From NCBI RefSeq assembly GCF_029537235.1, contig NZ_CP120638.1:2311501-2375500 (forward strand): a stretch of DNA of 64,000 nucleotides. Reading direction: 5' to 3'. The translations under genes and the position numbers were made by a program. A model generated the notes under the pieces. The model did no database searches and was not told the DNA's origin. It worked only from the letters and a program-made list of their open reading frames with translations. This DNA is from Rhizobium sp. 32-5/1 (GTDB taxonomy: Bacteria > Pseudomonadota > Alphaproteobacteria > Rhizobiales > Rhizobiaceae). Positions 21,526 through 30,292 of this stretch are shown one piece after another (the first letter of the stretch is position 1; each line of letters begins with the position of its first letter).

Positions 21526-22169
21526 CGTTGACCTCCCCAGCTTCTGAGCGACATCCAGGTCTTGCGGTCGAGCCTGTACCATTCGACCGCGATGGTGCCG
21601 CCGAGCGCCAGGCTATCGACCATGCCGGAGCCCTGGAACTGGAAGCCGCACTTTTGGATGACCCGCCTTGAAGCGACGTTCATGACCCGGCAGCGCGCAT
21701 CGATCTGGTCGATGTCCCGCGTGCGAAAGGCCATGTCCGTCAGAGCCTGCGCAGCCTCGGTGGCATAGCCTCTGTTCCAGTGTGGTTCGCCCAGCCAGTA
21801 GCCGAGCTCCGCCGTCTTGCCGTCGGGATGCGGTTCGATCCCACAACAACCCAGAAATGCGCCATTATCCGCTTTGGTAATCGCATAGACGCACTTGCCA
21901 ATCGCGCCCGTCTTCGTACGACGTACGAAATCCGCAGCATCGGCCACCGTGTACGGGTGCGGCATGCGCGAAACCATGGTGGCGATATTGGCGTTGTTGG
22001 CAAGATGGGCAAGGGCGTCGATATCGTCTTCGTGGGGGCCGCGTAAAACGAGCCTGGGCGACAACAATATCGGGCAATCGGTCCTTGACCGTTCCGGCCT
22101 CAGCCGTTCCTCTGGCGAGGGCGATATGGGAGACCGGGATTGGTCTTCCCTCAACAATTCGGTTTGCAT
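21522..22169 (-). CDS. GNAT N-acetyltransferase (RimJ/RimL type), first of a tandem pair
   Basis: About 215 residues from the ATG at 22169, preceded by GGAGGACGAACT. Motifs: LSPRLVLRGPHEDDIDALAHL, GAFLGCCGIEPHPDGK, the acetyl-CoA loop PHWNRGYATEAAQALT and VASRRVIQKCGFQ. It is related to its downstream neighbour, indicating an old tandem duplication. It probably reads from the rplU-rpmA promoter, suggesting, but not proving, a ribosome-linked substrate. Confidence 0.85.
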   Translation of the reverse strand: MQTELLREDQSRSPISPSPEERLRPERSRTDCPILLSPRLVLRGPHEDDIDALAHLANNANIATMVSRMPHPYTVADAADFVRRTKTGAIGKCVYAITKADNGAFLGCCGIEPHPDGKTAELGYWLGEPHWNRGYATEAAQALTDMAFRTRDIDQIDARCRVMNVASRRVIQKCGFQFQGSGMVDSLALGGTIAVEWYRLDRKTWMSLRSWGGQR

Positions 22170-22295
22170 AGTTCGTCCTCCAAGACGTGAAAAAGGGGCG
22201 ATCGGGCATTGCCCCATCTCCCCTTTGATCTTGGTCTGAACCAGATGCGGTCAGCCGGGTCGATGAGACGCCGGCTGTTTTAGAGCGCTACCGGC

Positions 22296-22565
22296 TTATT
22301 CCGCTGCTTCGGCTTTCGGCATTACAGACACGTACACGCGGCCATTGGCCTTCGTACGGTAGTTCACATTGCCGGCCGTAAGTGCAAAAATGGTGTGGTC
22401 CTTGCCGAGGCCGACATTGGCGCCCGGATGCCACTGCGTACCGCGCTGGCGCAGGATAATGTTGCCCGGAATAACGACTTCGCCACCGAACTTCTTTACG
22501 CCAAGGCGCTTGGAGTTGGAATCGCGACCGTTGCGCGAGGAACCGCCAGCTTTTTTGTGTGCCAT
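22296..22565 (-). CDS. rpmA: 50S ribosomal protein L27
   Basis: 89 residues. It begins [16 protein letters not shown], the invariant L27 N-terminus whose tail reaches the peptidyl-transferase centre, and continues [15 protein letters not shown] and [19 protein letters not shown]. It follows rplU by 33 bases with a ribosome site in between. No N-terminal cleavage peptide of the Firmicutes type is present. Confidence 0.97.
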   Translation of the reverse strand: MAHKKAGGSSRNGRDSNSKRLGVKKFGGEVVIPGNIILRQRGTQWHPGANVGLGKDHTIFALTAGNVNYRTKANGRVYVSVMPKAEAAE

Positions 22566-22598
22566 GGGATGTCTCCTTTAAACCTTAGATCCGTTGTC

Positions 22599-22976
22599 TC
22601 AGTTCGCAGCTTCGACGGCAGCGTCTTCAGACTTCTTGGAAGCCTTCTTCGCCTTCGCGCCGGCAACAGCAGCGATGTCCAGAATGCGGACGGTCGTGTT
22701 GTGCTGGCGGTGACCGCGGGTGCGCTTGGAGTTCTGGCGACGACGCTTCTTAAAGGCGATGACCTTCTTGGCGCGGCCGTGTTCCACAACTTCGGCGCTG
22801 ACAACGGCACCTTCGACAAACGGAGCACCGATGGTTGCATCGGCGCCGACGCCGACCATCAGGATCTCGGTGAATTCGATCGTATCGCCGACGGCACCTT
22901 CCAATTTTTCAATCTTCAGAACGTCGTTGGCGGCCACGCGGTACTGTTTACCGCCGGTCTTGATGACTGCGAACAT
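22599..22976 (-). CDS. rplU: 50S ribosomal protein L21
   Basis: 125 residues: [49 protein letters not shown] with the rRNA-binding basic block, and an Ala/Lys-rich C-terminal tail typical of rhizobial L21. First gene of the rplU-rpmA-GNAT-GNAT transcript; its promoter should be in 22977-23264. Confidence 0.97.
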   Translation of the reverse strand: MFAVIKTGGKQYRVAANDVLKIEKLEGAVGDTIEFTEILMVGVGADATIGAPFVEGAVVSAEVVEHGRAKKVIAFKKRRRQNSKRTRGHRQHNTTVRILDIAAVAGAKAKKASKKSEDAAVEAAN

Positions 22977-23264
22977 TTTTTATCCTTTCATGTTCGTTCC
23001 GGCTCTTCACGCAAGGCGAGGCCGTCTTTTTCTTCAGTCGGACATGACAAGGGTTTCAGGCCTTGCCGGTGAAAGGGCACAATAGATACCCTGCGCGGTT
23101 TGGACATGCCACACCACTTCAGTGGCGCGGATTACGGGAAGTCTTCACAACTGTCAAGATCAAAGCCCGGAAGTCGCTGCATATTCCTGTCACATGCCCC
23201 TTGTCATCGCGCAAAACTGCCGCTATGAACCGCCTCGCGCTTGACGGCGCCGACCAGCATATCC

Positions 23265-23354
23265 GGAGAGGTGGCAGAGTGGTCGAACGCACCGCACTCG
23301 AAATGCGGCATACCTGCAAGGGTATCGTGGGTTCAAATCCCACCCTCTCCGCCA
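23265..23354 (+). tRNA. tRNA-Ser (anticodon CGA)
   Basis: 90-base class II tRNA. The acceptor stem GGAGAGG pairs with CCTCTCC, then G and an encoded CCA (23352-23354). The anticodon loop is CTCGAAA with anticodon CGA and a 5-bp stem (CCGCA/TGCGG). The long variable arm ATACCTGCAAGGGTAT is present, and the T arm is GTGGGTTCAAATCCCAC. It reads UCG codons. Its 3' end is followed directly by an integrase stub, the classic position of an integrated element. Confidence 0.96.
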
Positions 23355-23444
23355 AAATTTGGGTCACTCTTCCTCAATTACCCGCAAGCCCTCGGGTTTC
23401 CTCGTAAATTCCTGACCGATTGCCCTCAAAAGGGAAGTTCAGTC

Positions 23445-23708
23445 ATGAATGTATCGCGCATTGTATCGCGCCATGTACAGTCCGATGTATCGCCGGATGC
23501 GGAAATGATTTCCGGGAAGAAACGGAATCGCAAGCTTAAAAAGCGATCCTCCGGGCTCTATCTGGTAAGAAGCGGCGGCATCTACCTTTTTCAGATCAGA
23601 TTGCCGAAACGCATCGGCGGCGGCGCAGGTTCTCGTCCGATTCCAAAAATCGACACGGTAATTTTATCGGTCTGCTCTAGTGTTTCTCCTATCGCAGGAG
23701 GGCTTTAG
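23445..23708 (+). pseudogene. Tyrosine recombinase (phage-type integrase) remnant
   Basis: 87-codon open frame. Residues about 37-58 (SGLYLVRSGGIYLFQIRLPKR) resemble the N-terminal segment of phage-type integrases (L-x-x-R-x-G-x-Y-x-F-x-R-R-x-P). No SAM-like or catalytic R-H-R-Y domains follow; the frame ends four bases before the next gene. Its position, 90 bases after the 3' end of tRNA-Ser, is where island integrases sit. Inferred: what is left of the integrase of a decayed element. Confidence 0.6.
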
Positions 23709-23711
23709 AAA

Positions 23712-24677
23712 ATGAAAAAGAACATTAGGCGATATGCTTTAGCCGTTGCTTTGGCCTTTACTGCGTTCCCTGGCTTCTCATCAGCAAAGTCCGGAGATGA
23801 ATTCATAAAAAATGAAGTCCATGAAGATTTTTATTCTTCCGGTCATTCTTCTGTAATTTCGCCTATGTTTTTATATTTTGCGCACACGTTAAGGGACCAA
23901 ATCGGTACGATATATTTAAAAGCGGTCGAAGTGCAGATTGAGGCATTGGAGGCCCGCATTCAAACCGGGGGCATCCCGACCATCGTGGTTAGCCCAAGCG
24001 CTGTACGATCAAAAGAAAGGAAAACGCCGACAACCTCGGCAACAAAAGCGGTATTCGGCACAGTCGCCTTTCCGCTGAAGCGCCTCGGCGCGCTCAAAAA
24101 GTTCCGGCCTTCGTTTAGCCAAATTGCGGATGGTTCGGCGTTGAACTGTGAAGCGAAGAACTGCAACGCGGCGGCGGTTTCAATCAAAGCGGCCTACTCC
24201 CGTGTCGCTCAATCGTCCTTGCGCGACAAGTTGAACGACATCAATGCAACGGTGAACAATGCCATTCGCTATAGCCGCGACATCGACACCTATAAAACGA
24301 CAGATAGTTGGGCTATGCCCAGCGAAACGCTCAAGCGCCAGACTGGCGATTGCGAAGATTTCGCGATTCTGAAAATGGCAGCCCTGCACGCTGGCGGCGT
24401 TAGCATGGAAGACATGGCCATTGTGGTTCTCTACGATCAAAAACGCCGCTTTTATCATGCCGTGCTCTCAGTTTCGGGCGGCGATAGATATTATATACTC
24501 GACAATATGCGGAATGCCGTCATGACCGACGATCAGTTGACTGAATACGTGCCGCTCTACTCGATCCACAATGGTCGCGGCTACTTCCACGGTCTGCCAG
24601 TATCGCGGTCCAAGCAAATCGCTCGCAATATGCTACCATTTGAAAAGGTGGCGCCTGGCGAAGGCTCTGCCCTTTAG
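23712..24677 (+). CDS. Secreted transglutaminase-like cysteine protease (BTLCP, peptidase C93 family)
   Basis: 321 residues. Signal peptide residues 1-25 (ALAVALAFTAFPGFSSA), then about 120 poorly conserved residues, then the BTLCP domain. The catalytic Cys is in RQTGDCEDFAILK, His in RFYHAVLSV and Asp in YYILDNM, in the right order and spacing. Relatives include LapG, which cleaves adhesins under LapD control, but no LapD or large adhesin is seen nearby, so the substrate is open. The first half is markedly A+T-rich compared with flanking genes, suggesting acquisition with the tRNA-Ser element. Confidence 0.82.
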   Translation: MKKNIRRYALAVALAFTAFPGFSSAKSGDEFIKNEVHEDFYSSGHSSVISPMFLYFAHTLRDQIGTIYLKAVEVQIEALEARIQTGGIPTIVVSPSAVRSKERKTPTTSATKAVFGTVAFPLKRLGALKKFRPSFSQIADGSALNCEAKNCNAAAVSIKAAYSRVAQSSLRDKLNDINATVNNAIRYSRDIDTYKTTDSWAMPSETLKRQTGDCEDFAILKMAALHAGGVSMEDMAIVVLYDQKRRFYHAVLSVSGGDRYYILDNMRNAVMTDDQLTEYVPLYSIHNGRGYFHGLPVSRSKQIARNMLPFEKVAPGEGSAL

Positions 24678-24830
24678 TTGTCCTCGTAAGCCCTGATCTT
24701 CGCCGTACCGTTGAAGACAATCCGGTTCTTGCCTTGCCTTCATCATAGTTCGGGATCCTTTTCGAGCCGGCGTCGGTGCTGAAGGCTTCCCGATCTCGAA
24801 AAGCACAGGTCGCGCTACGATCTAAAGAGT

Positions 24831-25248
24831 GCTCAGAGATATGGCGGCGTGGAGCCGGGCACCAGGAAGCTGCTCGACTCAAGGGCGCTCTATCTCTATC
24901 ACAACGGGCATGACACGCTCACGTATTCATGGATCGCCGGAATGGTGGAGCATCGGCACGGACATGTCTTCGGGTTGCGTGAGACTGCTCAATCCGGGCG
25001 TCAACGATTTCTATGAGCGCCTCACCGACGGTACGTCTGTCACCGTGACCGACAGTTTTGCCGTGCGCGCAGCCGCACGGATCAGGGTGCGTAGAAGGCG
25101 TCATCAGCAGGCGCTGGCTGAAACACCTCGCAACAATCTCTCATCAAGACCCGAAACAAAAGTGTGGCCACGCACCAAACAAGCTTACAGACGAGAATCT
25201 CCAATCTCAGTACTGCGCAACGCAGGCTTCAGCCATACGTTCAACTGA
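24831..25248 (+). pseudogene. L,D-transpeptidase (YkuD family) C-terminal remnant, frame broken
   Basis: Reading frame 3 gives AQRYGGVEPGTRKLLDSRALYLY and HNGHDTL (24831-24930). Frame 1 then gives RIHGSPEWWSIGTDMSSGCVRLLNPGV, NDFYERLTDGTSVTV. Together they are the end of a YkuD domain with the catalytic HG...SSGCVRL motif intact. The N-terminal half is absent: 24678-24830 shows no coding similarity. The break is in the opposite direction (one extra or two missing bases) to most frame errors in the window, and the missing 5' part supports a true pseudogene. The residues after about 25060 are probably not part of the enzyme. Confidence 0.65.
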
Positions 25249-25532
25249 GGCAACATGATCCATCGTCAGCCGCTTTTGTCGGCACGGTGCCGGACGGTCC
25301 GATTGTGCGTTAGTATGCCAAGCGAGCGACGCCTGATGCCATCCATGTCACCAAAGACAAGCAGCGGATTAAGTCGTGTCAACACTCGGGACGGCTTTTA
25401 AGGCAGCCAAATGAACGAGGGGCAAGAAGCACAGAGTCAGCCGAATATCTGAGCTTTGGATTGCACCGTGTTCTTGCCTAGGCAGCCGATCGGTATAAGA
25501 GGTAAGTTTGCGGGTATGACGGCGGGTGACTG
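25249..25532. other. Non-coding gap, presumed right flank of the island remnant
   Basis: No gene, RNA or clear terminator seen. No second copy of the tRNA-Ser 3' end could be found here by eye, so the right boundary is undefined. Confidence 0.3.
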
Positions 25533-26734
25533 ATGGGGCGGGTTGCGGTTATTGGAGGCGGGCCGGCGGGGCTGATGGCGGCGGAGGTTCTCGCTTCCTC
25601 GGGACATGCCGTTACGATCTATGAGGCGATGCCAACGGTCGGGCGCAAATTCCTGCTGGCGGGAAAGTCCGGTCTCAACATCACCCATTCCGAGGATCAT
25701 CAGCGTTTCCTGTCACGCTTCGGCCAGGCCGGAGCGCGCCTTTTGTCATCCATCGACGCCTATCCAGCCGCGGCGGTGCGTGCCTGGGCGCAGACGCTCG
25801 GTACGGAAACCTTTGTCGGCTCTTCAGGGCGGGTTTTTCCGACGACGATGAAGGCGTCTCCGCTTTTGCGGGCCTGGTTGCGGCGGCTGGAAGGCCAAGG
25901 TGTGACTATCCTGACCCGGCATCGATGGGCAGGATTTGTGGACGGTGGCTGCCGCTTCGAGACGCTGGAGGGCGCAAGGGTGGTCGAAGCCGATGCCTGC
26001 CTTCTGGCGCTCGGTGGCGCGAGTTGGCCGCGGCTCGGCTCGGATGCGGCCTGGGTGCCCTGGTTGCGGGACCGCGGCGTCGATATTGCCGACTTGCGCC
26101 CCGCCAATTGTGGGTTCGATGTCGGCTGGAGTGATCTGTTCAGCGAGCGGTTTGCAGGCGTGCCCGTCAAGTCCGTTCGCGCCACTTCGGCGGTCGGGGC
26201 CATTACCGGAGAGTTCGTGATCACCCGGCACGGCATCGAAGGCAGCCTCGTCTATGCCCATGCAGCCAGTCTGCGGGAGCACCTTGAGAAAAATGGCTCC
26301 GCAGCCCTGATGCTTGATTTGATGCCGGGCCGCACACTGGCGCGTTTGGTGCAGGATCTATCAAAACAGGATGGCAAGGCAAGCTTCTCCAACCGGCTGC
26401 GAAAGGGAGCAGGCATCGACGGTGTCAAGGCCGCATTGCTTCGTGAGTTTTCGAGCGATGCCGACCGCCGCGATCCGCAAAGGCTGGCCGGCCTCATCAA
26501 GCATTTTCCCTTCCGGTCCTCCGCCCGCGCCCGATCGCCGAGGCGATCTCGTCAGCTGGCGGCGTGCGCTGGAGCGCGATTGACGAAAACTACATGCTGA
26601 AAGCGCTGCCCGGCACCTTCGTCGCAGGCGAAATGATCGACTGGGAAGCCCCAACCGGTGGCTATTTGCTGACGGCCTGTTTCGCAACGGGTAAGGCCGC
26701 AGCAGCGGGCATCGAACGCTGGATGGCGCGCTAG
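25533..26734 (+). CDS. BaiN/HI0933-family flavoprotein (NAD(P)/FAD-dependent oxidoreductase), one frameshift
   Basis: Rossmann FAD-binding start [21 protein letters not shown], then [38 protein letters not shown] and [17 protein letters not shown], all typical of the HI0933 flavoprotein family. The printed frame goes wrong near 26505-26515 and stops at 26600. The next frame continues [35 protein letters not shown] and [16 protein letters not shown], ending at 26734. Restored length about 400 residues. The physiological substrate is unknown. Confidence 0.85.
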
Positions 26735-26751
26735 CAATTAAGGAGCGGAAA

Positions 26752-27438
26752 TTGGCAAAAGAAGGTAAGCTTGGAAGGGCGCGGATTTTCGTTCCAAGTG
26801 CGGGGCCGCCCGACTGGCAGAAACTCCTTGCCGAACCTGAGAAACAATGGCGTTCGGGGTATTCGGCAAAGACCCTGGCACACAGTTGGCATGCGAGCGA
26901 CGGGCTTCCGCCGGAAGTTGCCGCATTCTTCCCAGCACCTTGCGAATTGCTTCTGGCTATTCCCGAGTACAGAGTGCCCTTGGCCGGTGGAGGCCGCGAC
27001 AGTCAGAATGATGTCTTCCTATTGCTGCGTTATAATGATCGAACCTGCGCTGCAACAATAGAGGGCAAAGTCAGCGAACCCTTTGGCCCGACACTCGGTG
27101 AGTGGCTGGCTACGCCATCCAAAGGCAAGGCAATTCGCCTGCAGGCGATATGTGACTTACTCGGTCTGGGCAATCCGCTGCCGTTGCACATCCGGTATCA
27201 GTTGCTCCATCGAGCGGCATCGGCGGTCATCGAATCTCAGCGCTTTAAGACAGATGAGGCTGCCATGATTGTCCATTCCTTTTCGCCGACGAAACTATGG
27301 TTCGACGATTTTGCCAATTTTTGTGGGCTCTTCCACAAAGCAGTCAAGCCGGATGAAGGCGCTATCGTGACCTGCGGCTCGGCGCAACCTTTGCGACTTG
27401 GTTGGGCAACAGGCGATCCAATCTTTCTGACGGCGTGA
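26752..27438 (+). CDS. Conserved-looking protein of unknown function
   Basis: 228 residues from TTG at 26752, with AAGGAG seven bases upstream. No signal peptide or membrane segment. It has mixed alpha/beta composition with a Trp/Phe-rich centre (EKQWRSGYSAKTLAHSWHA, DVFLLLRYNDR, EGKVSEPFGPTLGEWL, SPTKLWFDDFANFCGLF). The Glu-x-Lys in a beta strand after a hydrophobic strand (ATIEGKVSEPFG) is reminiscent of PD-(D/E)xK nuclease cores, but this is weak. 17 bases after BaiN, so perhaps co-transcribed. I do not assign a function. Confidence 0.6.
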   Translation: MAKEGKLGRARIFVPSAGPPDWQKLLAEPEKQWRSGYSAKTLAHSWHASDGLPPEVAAFFPAPCELLLAIPEYRVPLAGGGRDSQNDVFLLLRYNDRTCAATIEGKVSEPFGPTLGEWLATPSKGKAIRLQAICDLLGLGNPLPLHIRYQLLHRAASAVIESQRFKTDEAAMIVHSFSPTKLWFDDFANFCGLFHKAVKPDEGAIVTCGSAQPLRLGWATGDPIFLTA

Positions 27439-27455
27439 TTGTAACGATCTCCACG

Positions 27456-28631
27456 TCAACCCAACTGATCGACGGCGGCGATGACACCGCGCAGTTCGGC
27501 GAGGCCCTTCAGTCGGCCAATACAGGAATAGCCGGGATTGACCTTCTTGTTCTGGTCGTCGATCAGGAGATGGCCATGGTCGGGGCGCATGGGGATTACG
27601 CAGTCTGCGCGGCCCTCCGCCTGCCTGCGCTTTTCTTCACCGCGTAGCACCGAGATCAGCGAGACCATGTTGACGTCTCCGGCCAGATGCTCGGATTCGA
27701 TGAAGGAGCCGTCCGGTTCCTTCGCGACGTTGCGCAAATGGGCGAAATGGATGCGGTCGGCAAAGCGTTTCGCCATGGCGACGACGTCATTGTCCGGTCT
27801 CGAACCGTAGGAGCCGGCGCAAAGCGTGATGCCGTTGGCGGGATCGTCGACAGCGTCGAGGATCGTCTGCACGTCATCCGGTGTTGAGACCACGCGCGGC
27901 AGGCCGAACAGCGGGAAGGGCGGATCGTCCGGGTGGATGGCGAGCCGCACGCCGTTTTCGGTCGCGATAGGGACGACCTCACTCAGGAATTCGACCAGAT
28001 TGCCCCGCATGTCCGCGTCGGAGACGCTGTCAAAGGCCGCGATATGGCCGCGGATCGTTTCGCGGGTGTGGCTGTCCTCGCCACCGGGAAGGCCGGCGAT
28101 GATGTTCCGTTCCAGCGTCAGGATCTCGTCTTCGCTTTTTACCGCAAGGCGCTTGCGGGCCGCCTCTATGACATCAGCGCCGTAGCTGTCCTCCGCGGCA
28201 TGGCGTTTCAGCACGAAGACATCATAGGCGACGAAGTCGATCATATCGAAGCGGAGCGCATATCCGCCGGCTTCGGTCGGATACATCAGGTTGGTTCGCG
28301 TCCAGTCCACCACCGGCATGAAATTGTAGCAGACGACGGGCACGCCGCCGCGGCCGAGATTGGCAAGGCTGGTTTTCCAGGCATCCAGTGTGCGCCGCCA
28401 GTGGGCGTCGCGCAGTTTCAGCGACGAGCCGACCGGGATGGATTCGCAGACGGCCCATTGCATGCCAGTCTTGCGCACAAGCGCCATGCGCTCGGCAACA
28501 TCATCGAGTGTCCAGGCACGGCCGTCATAAATATGATGCAGGGCGGTGACCACGCCCGTTGCGCCGGCCTGCCTCGCATCGGAAAGCGTCACCGGATCTT
28601 CCGGTCCGAACCATCGCCAGCTTTCGAGCAT
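27456..28631 (-). CDS. uxuA: D-mannonate dehydratase
   Basis: Dehydrates D-mannonate to 2-keto-3-deoxygluconate in hexuronate (galacturonate/glucuronate) breakdown. 391 residues from the ATG at 28631 (MLESWRWFG), which has GGAGACGACGG upstream. TIM-barrel motifs include ALHHIYDGRAW, PVVCYNFMPVVDWTRT, LAIHPDDPPFPLFGLPRVV, LCAGSYGSRPDND, HFAHLRN and CVIPMRPDHG; the Asp/His/Cys metal-site residues are present. Divergent from the GntR regulator, the usual arrangement for local control. Confidence 0.94.
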   Translation of the reverse strand: MLESWRWFGPEDPVTLSDARQAGATGVVTALHHIYDGRAWTLDDVAERMALVRKTGMQWAVCESIPVGSSLKLRDAHWRRTLDAWKTSLANLGRGGVPVVCYNFMPVVDWTRTNLMYPTEAGGYALRFDMIDFVAYDVFVLKRHAAEDSYGADVIEAARKRLAVKSEDEILTLERNIIAGLPGGEDSHTRETIRGHIAAFDSVSDADMRGNLVEFLSEVVPIATENGVRLAIHPDDPPFPLFGLPRVVSTPDDVQTILDAVDDPANGITLCAGSYGSRPDNDVVAMAKRFADRIHFAHLRNVAKEPDGSFIESEHLAGDVNMVSLISVLRGEEKRRQAEGRADCVIPMRPDHGHLLIDDQNKKVNPGYSCIGRLKGLAELRGVIAAVDQLG

Positions 28632-28652
28632 CCGTCGTCTCCATTCCGTTAA

Positions 28653-28666
28653 TGTAGGACAATACA
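28653..28666. promoter_or_regulatory. Candidate operator between uxuA and its GntR regulator
   Basis: TGTAGGACAATACA has TGTA/TACA arms around six bases and lies 22 bases upstream of the uxuA start in the divergent intergenic region. FCD-type GntR proteins bind short dyads of this kind. Visual evidence only. Confidence 0.3.
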
Positions 28667-28762
28667 CTGATGAATGCCGATAAAATCAAGAGTTTTTGAT
28701 TGCTTGGTTTATTATGTTGGGCATATGATTCGGTTATCAGGGCCAAACGAACGGGCAAGCAG

Positions 28763-29491
28763 ATGGAAAGCGGTGGGCGGGCATCGGCGGTGGATGGCAT
28801 GGTCCAGCATATTCGTGGCCTCATCCGGGATCGTGGACTGACCGTTGGCGATGTGCTTCCAAGCGAAGGTGAGCTTGCCGTCATGTTCGACGCCAGCCGC
28901 AATACCGTGCGCGAAGCCTTCCGGACGCTGAAGGCCTATGGCGTGGCTGAATCCCGCCAGAAGGTAGGCGCCGTTCTCACCGATCAGCATCATGTAGCGA
29001 TGCGCGATCTTTTCTCCTTCGCCATGGATATTTCTGTCGATGCGTTTCGCGATATTCAAGGCTATCGGCGGCTGACCGAAATGAACCTTTTCGATCTGCT
29101 GGTCGGCCGGGTTAGTGAGGATACGTTGGATGAGATGGATGCGGTCAACGCCCGGATCGGCAAGGCAGAGACACCGGAGGAAGCCTCCGATCTTGATTTC
29201 CAGTTTCACCGGCTGATGGTCGAAGCGGCCGGAAATCGCACGCTGTCGGAGACCTATGGTATGCTGAAGCCGGTCATCCGCCGTCTGATGCTGGCCGGAA
29301 AGTCGCAGCGCCTGGCCCTGGAAGGCGTTGTCGCCGAGCATGCGGCGATCGTTCAGTCCCTGCGCAAGGCCGACCGGATCGCTTTCGTCTATCACATGAA
29401 CCGGCATCTTGATGCCGGACTGGAATTCATTCCGCTGGCCGGCCGGACCGTGACCGACGGCAATGCGGGTATGGAGGACGACGGACGATGA
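28763..29491 (+). CDS. GntR/FCD-family regulator of the hexuronate cluster
   Basis: About 242 residues from ATG 28763. Winged helix: MVQHIRGLIRDRGLTVGDVLPSE (in part), NTVREAFRTLKAYGV. FCD domain: YRRLTEMNLFDLLVGR, DLDFQFHRLMVEAAGN, EHAAIVQSLRKAD, with the metal-binding Asp/His residues. Divergent from uxuA and overlapping the SDR gene by 4 bases, so it is in the same transcript as the genes it probably controls. Likely ligand: a hexuronate intermediate (inferred from context). Confidence 0.85.
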   Translation: MESGGRASAVDGMVQHIRGLIRDRGLTVGDVLPSEGELAVMFDASRNTVREAFRTLKAYGVAESRQKVGAVLTDQHHVAMRDLFSFAMDISVDAFRDIQGYRRLTEMNLFDLLVGRVSEDTLDEMDAVNARIGKAETPEEASDLDFQFHRLMVEAAGNRTLSETYGMLKPVIRRLMLAGKSQRLALEGVVAEHAAIVQSLRKADRIAFVYHMNRHLDAGLEFIPLAGRTVTDGNAGMEDDGR

Positions 29492-30273
29492 GCGAGTTTG
29501 AAGGCAGGATCGCGCTGGTGACCGGCACGACCGGGATCGGCCGGGCCGTGGCGCTGCACTTGGCCCGCGAAGGGGCCTCTGTGGCGGTGCTGGGAATTGA
29601 CGAGGCGGCCAATCAGGCCCTGCAGGGCGTCGCGAGGGTGGAAGCGTTGGATCTCGTCGTGCTTCAGGCCGATGTCTCGGTGCCTGCGGAGGTCGGCGCC
29701 GCGATTGCAACCGCGGTCGAACGGTTTGGCGGGCTTGACATCATCGTCAACTCAGCCGCCGTACACCCTTACGGGACAGCAGAGACGACGTCTTTCGACG
29801 CCTTCATGCGCTGCATGGCGGTCAATGTCGGATCGATCCATCTGACGGCGGAATTCGGGGTTCCGGAGATGCGCAGGCGTGGCGGCGGGGTGATCGTCAA
29901 TCTGTCGAGCGTGCAGGGCCATGCGTGCCAGAGCGGGGTTTCCGCCTATGTCGCTTCCAAGGGGGCGATCCATGCGTTGACGCGGGCCATGGCGCTCGAC
30001 TTCGCGGCCGATTGCATCCGTGTCGTCTCCATCAGTCCGGGCTCTGTGCGAACCCCGATCCTCGAACTTGCAGCCCGGACCTTCGAGGGGCCGGATGCGG
30101 ACATCGACGCTGTCTTTCAGCGTTTCGGCGCGGCACATCCGCTCGGCCGTATCGGCGAACCGGAGGAAGTGGCAGCGCTCGCGGCCTTTCTTGCCTCCGA
30201 CAAGGCAGGATTCATCACCGGCTCCGACCACCGCATCGATGGTGGTCTGACGGCCGGTATCGGTGTGCGGTAG
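29488..30273 (+). CDS. Short-chain dehydrogenase/reductase
   Basis: 261 residues, classical SDR. Cofactor motif TGTTGIGRAVALHL, NSAAVHPYG (NAAG equivalent), catalytic Ser in IVNLSSVQG, and the YVASKGAIHAL motif with active Tyr and Lys; C-terminal TGSDHRIDGG. In several alphaproteobacteria an SDR replaces UxuB as the D-mannonate/fructuronate oxidoreductase beside uxuA. That is the most likely role here, but the substrate is inferred only from neighbours. Confidence 0.85.
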   Translation: MSEFEGRIALVTGTTGIGRAVALHLAREGASVAVLGIDEAANQALQGVARVEALDLVVLQADVSVPAEVGAAIATAVERFGGLDIIVNSAAVHPYGTAETTSFDAFMRCMAVNVGSIHLTAEFGVPEMRRRGGGVIVNLSSVQGHACQSGVSAYVASKGAIHALTRAMALDFAADCIRVVSISPGSVRTPILELAARTFEGPDADIDAVFQRFGAAHPLGRIGEPEEVAALAAFLASDKAGFITGSDHRIDGGLTAGIGVR

Positions 30274-30292
30274 AGGCCGCGGGAGAGAAAAG

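Noticed and set aside
22190..22229. Hairpin GGGGC...GCCCC between rpmA and the first GNAT gene
   Set aside because: Lies just upstream of and around the GNAT ribosome-site region, with weak stems and no U-run; not convincing as a terminator.
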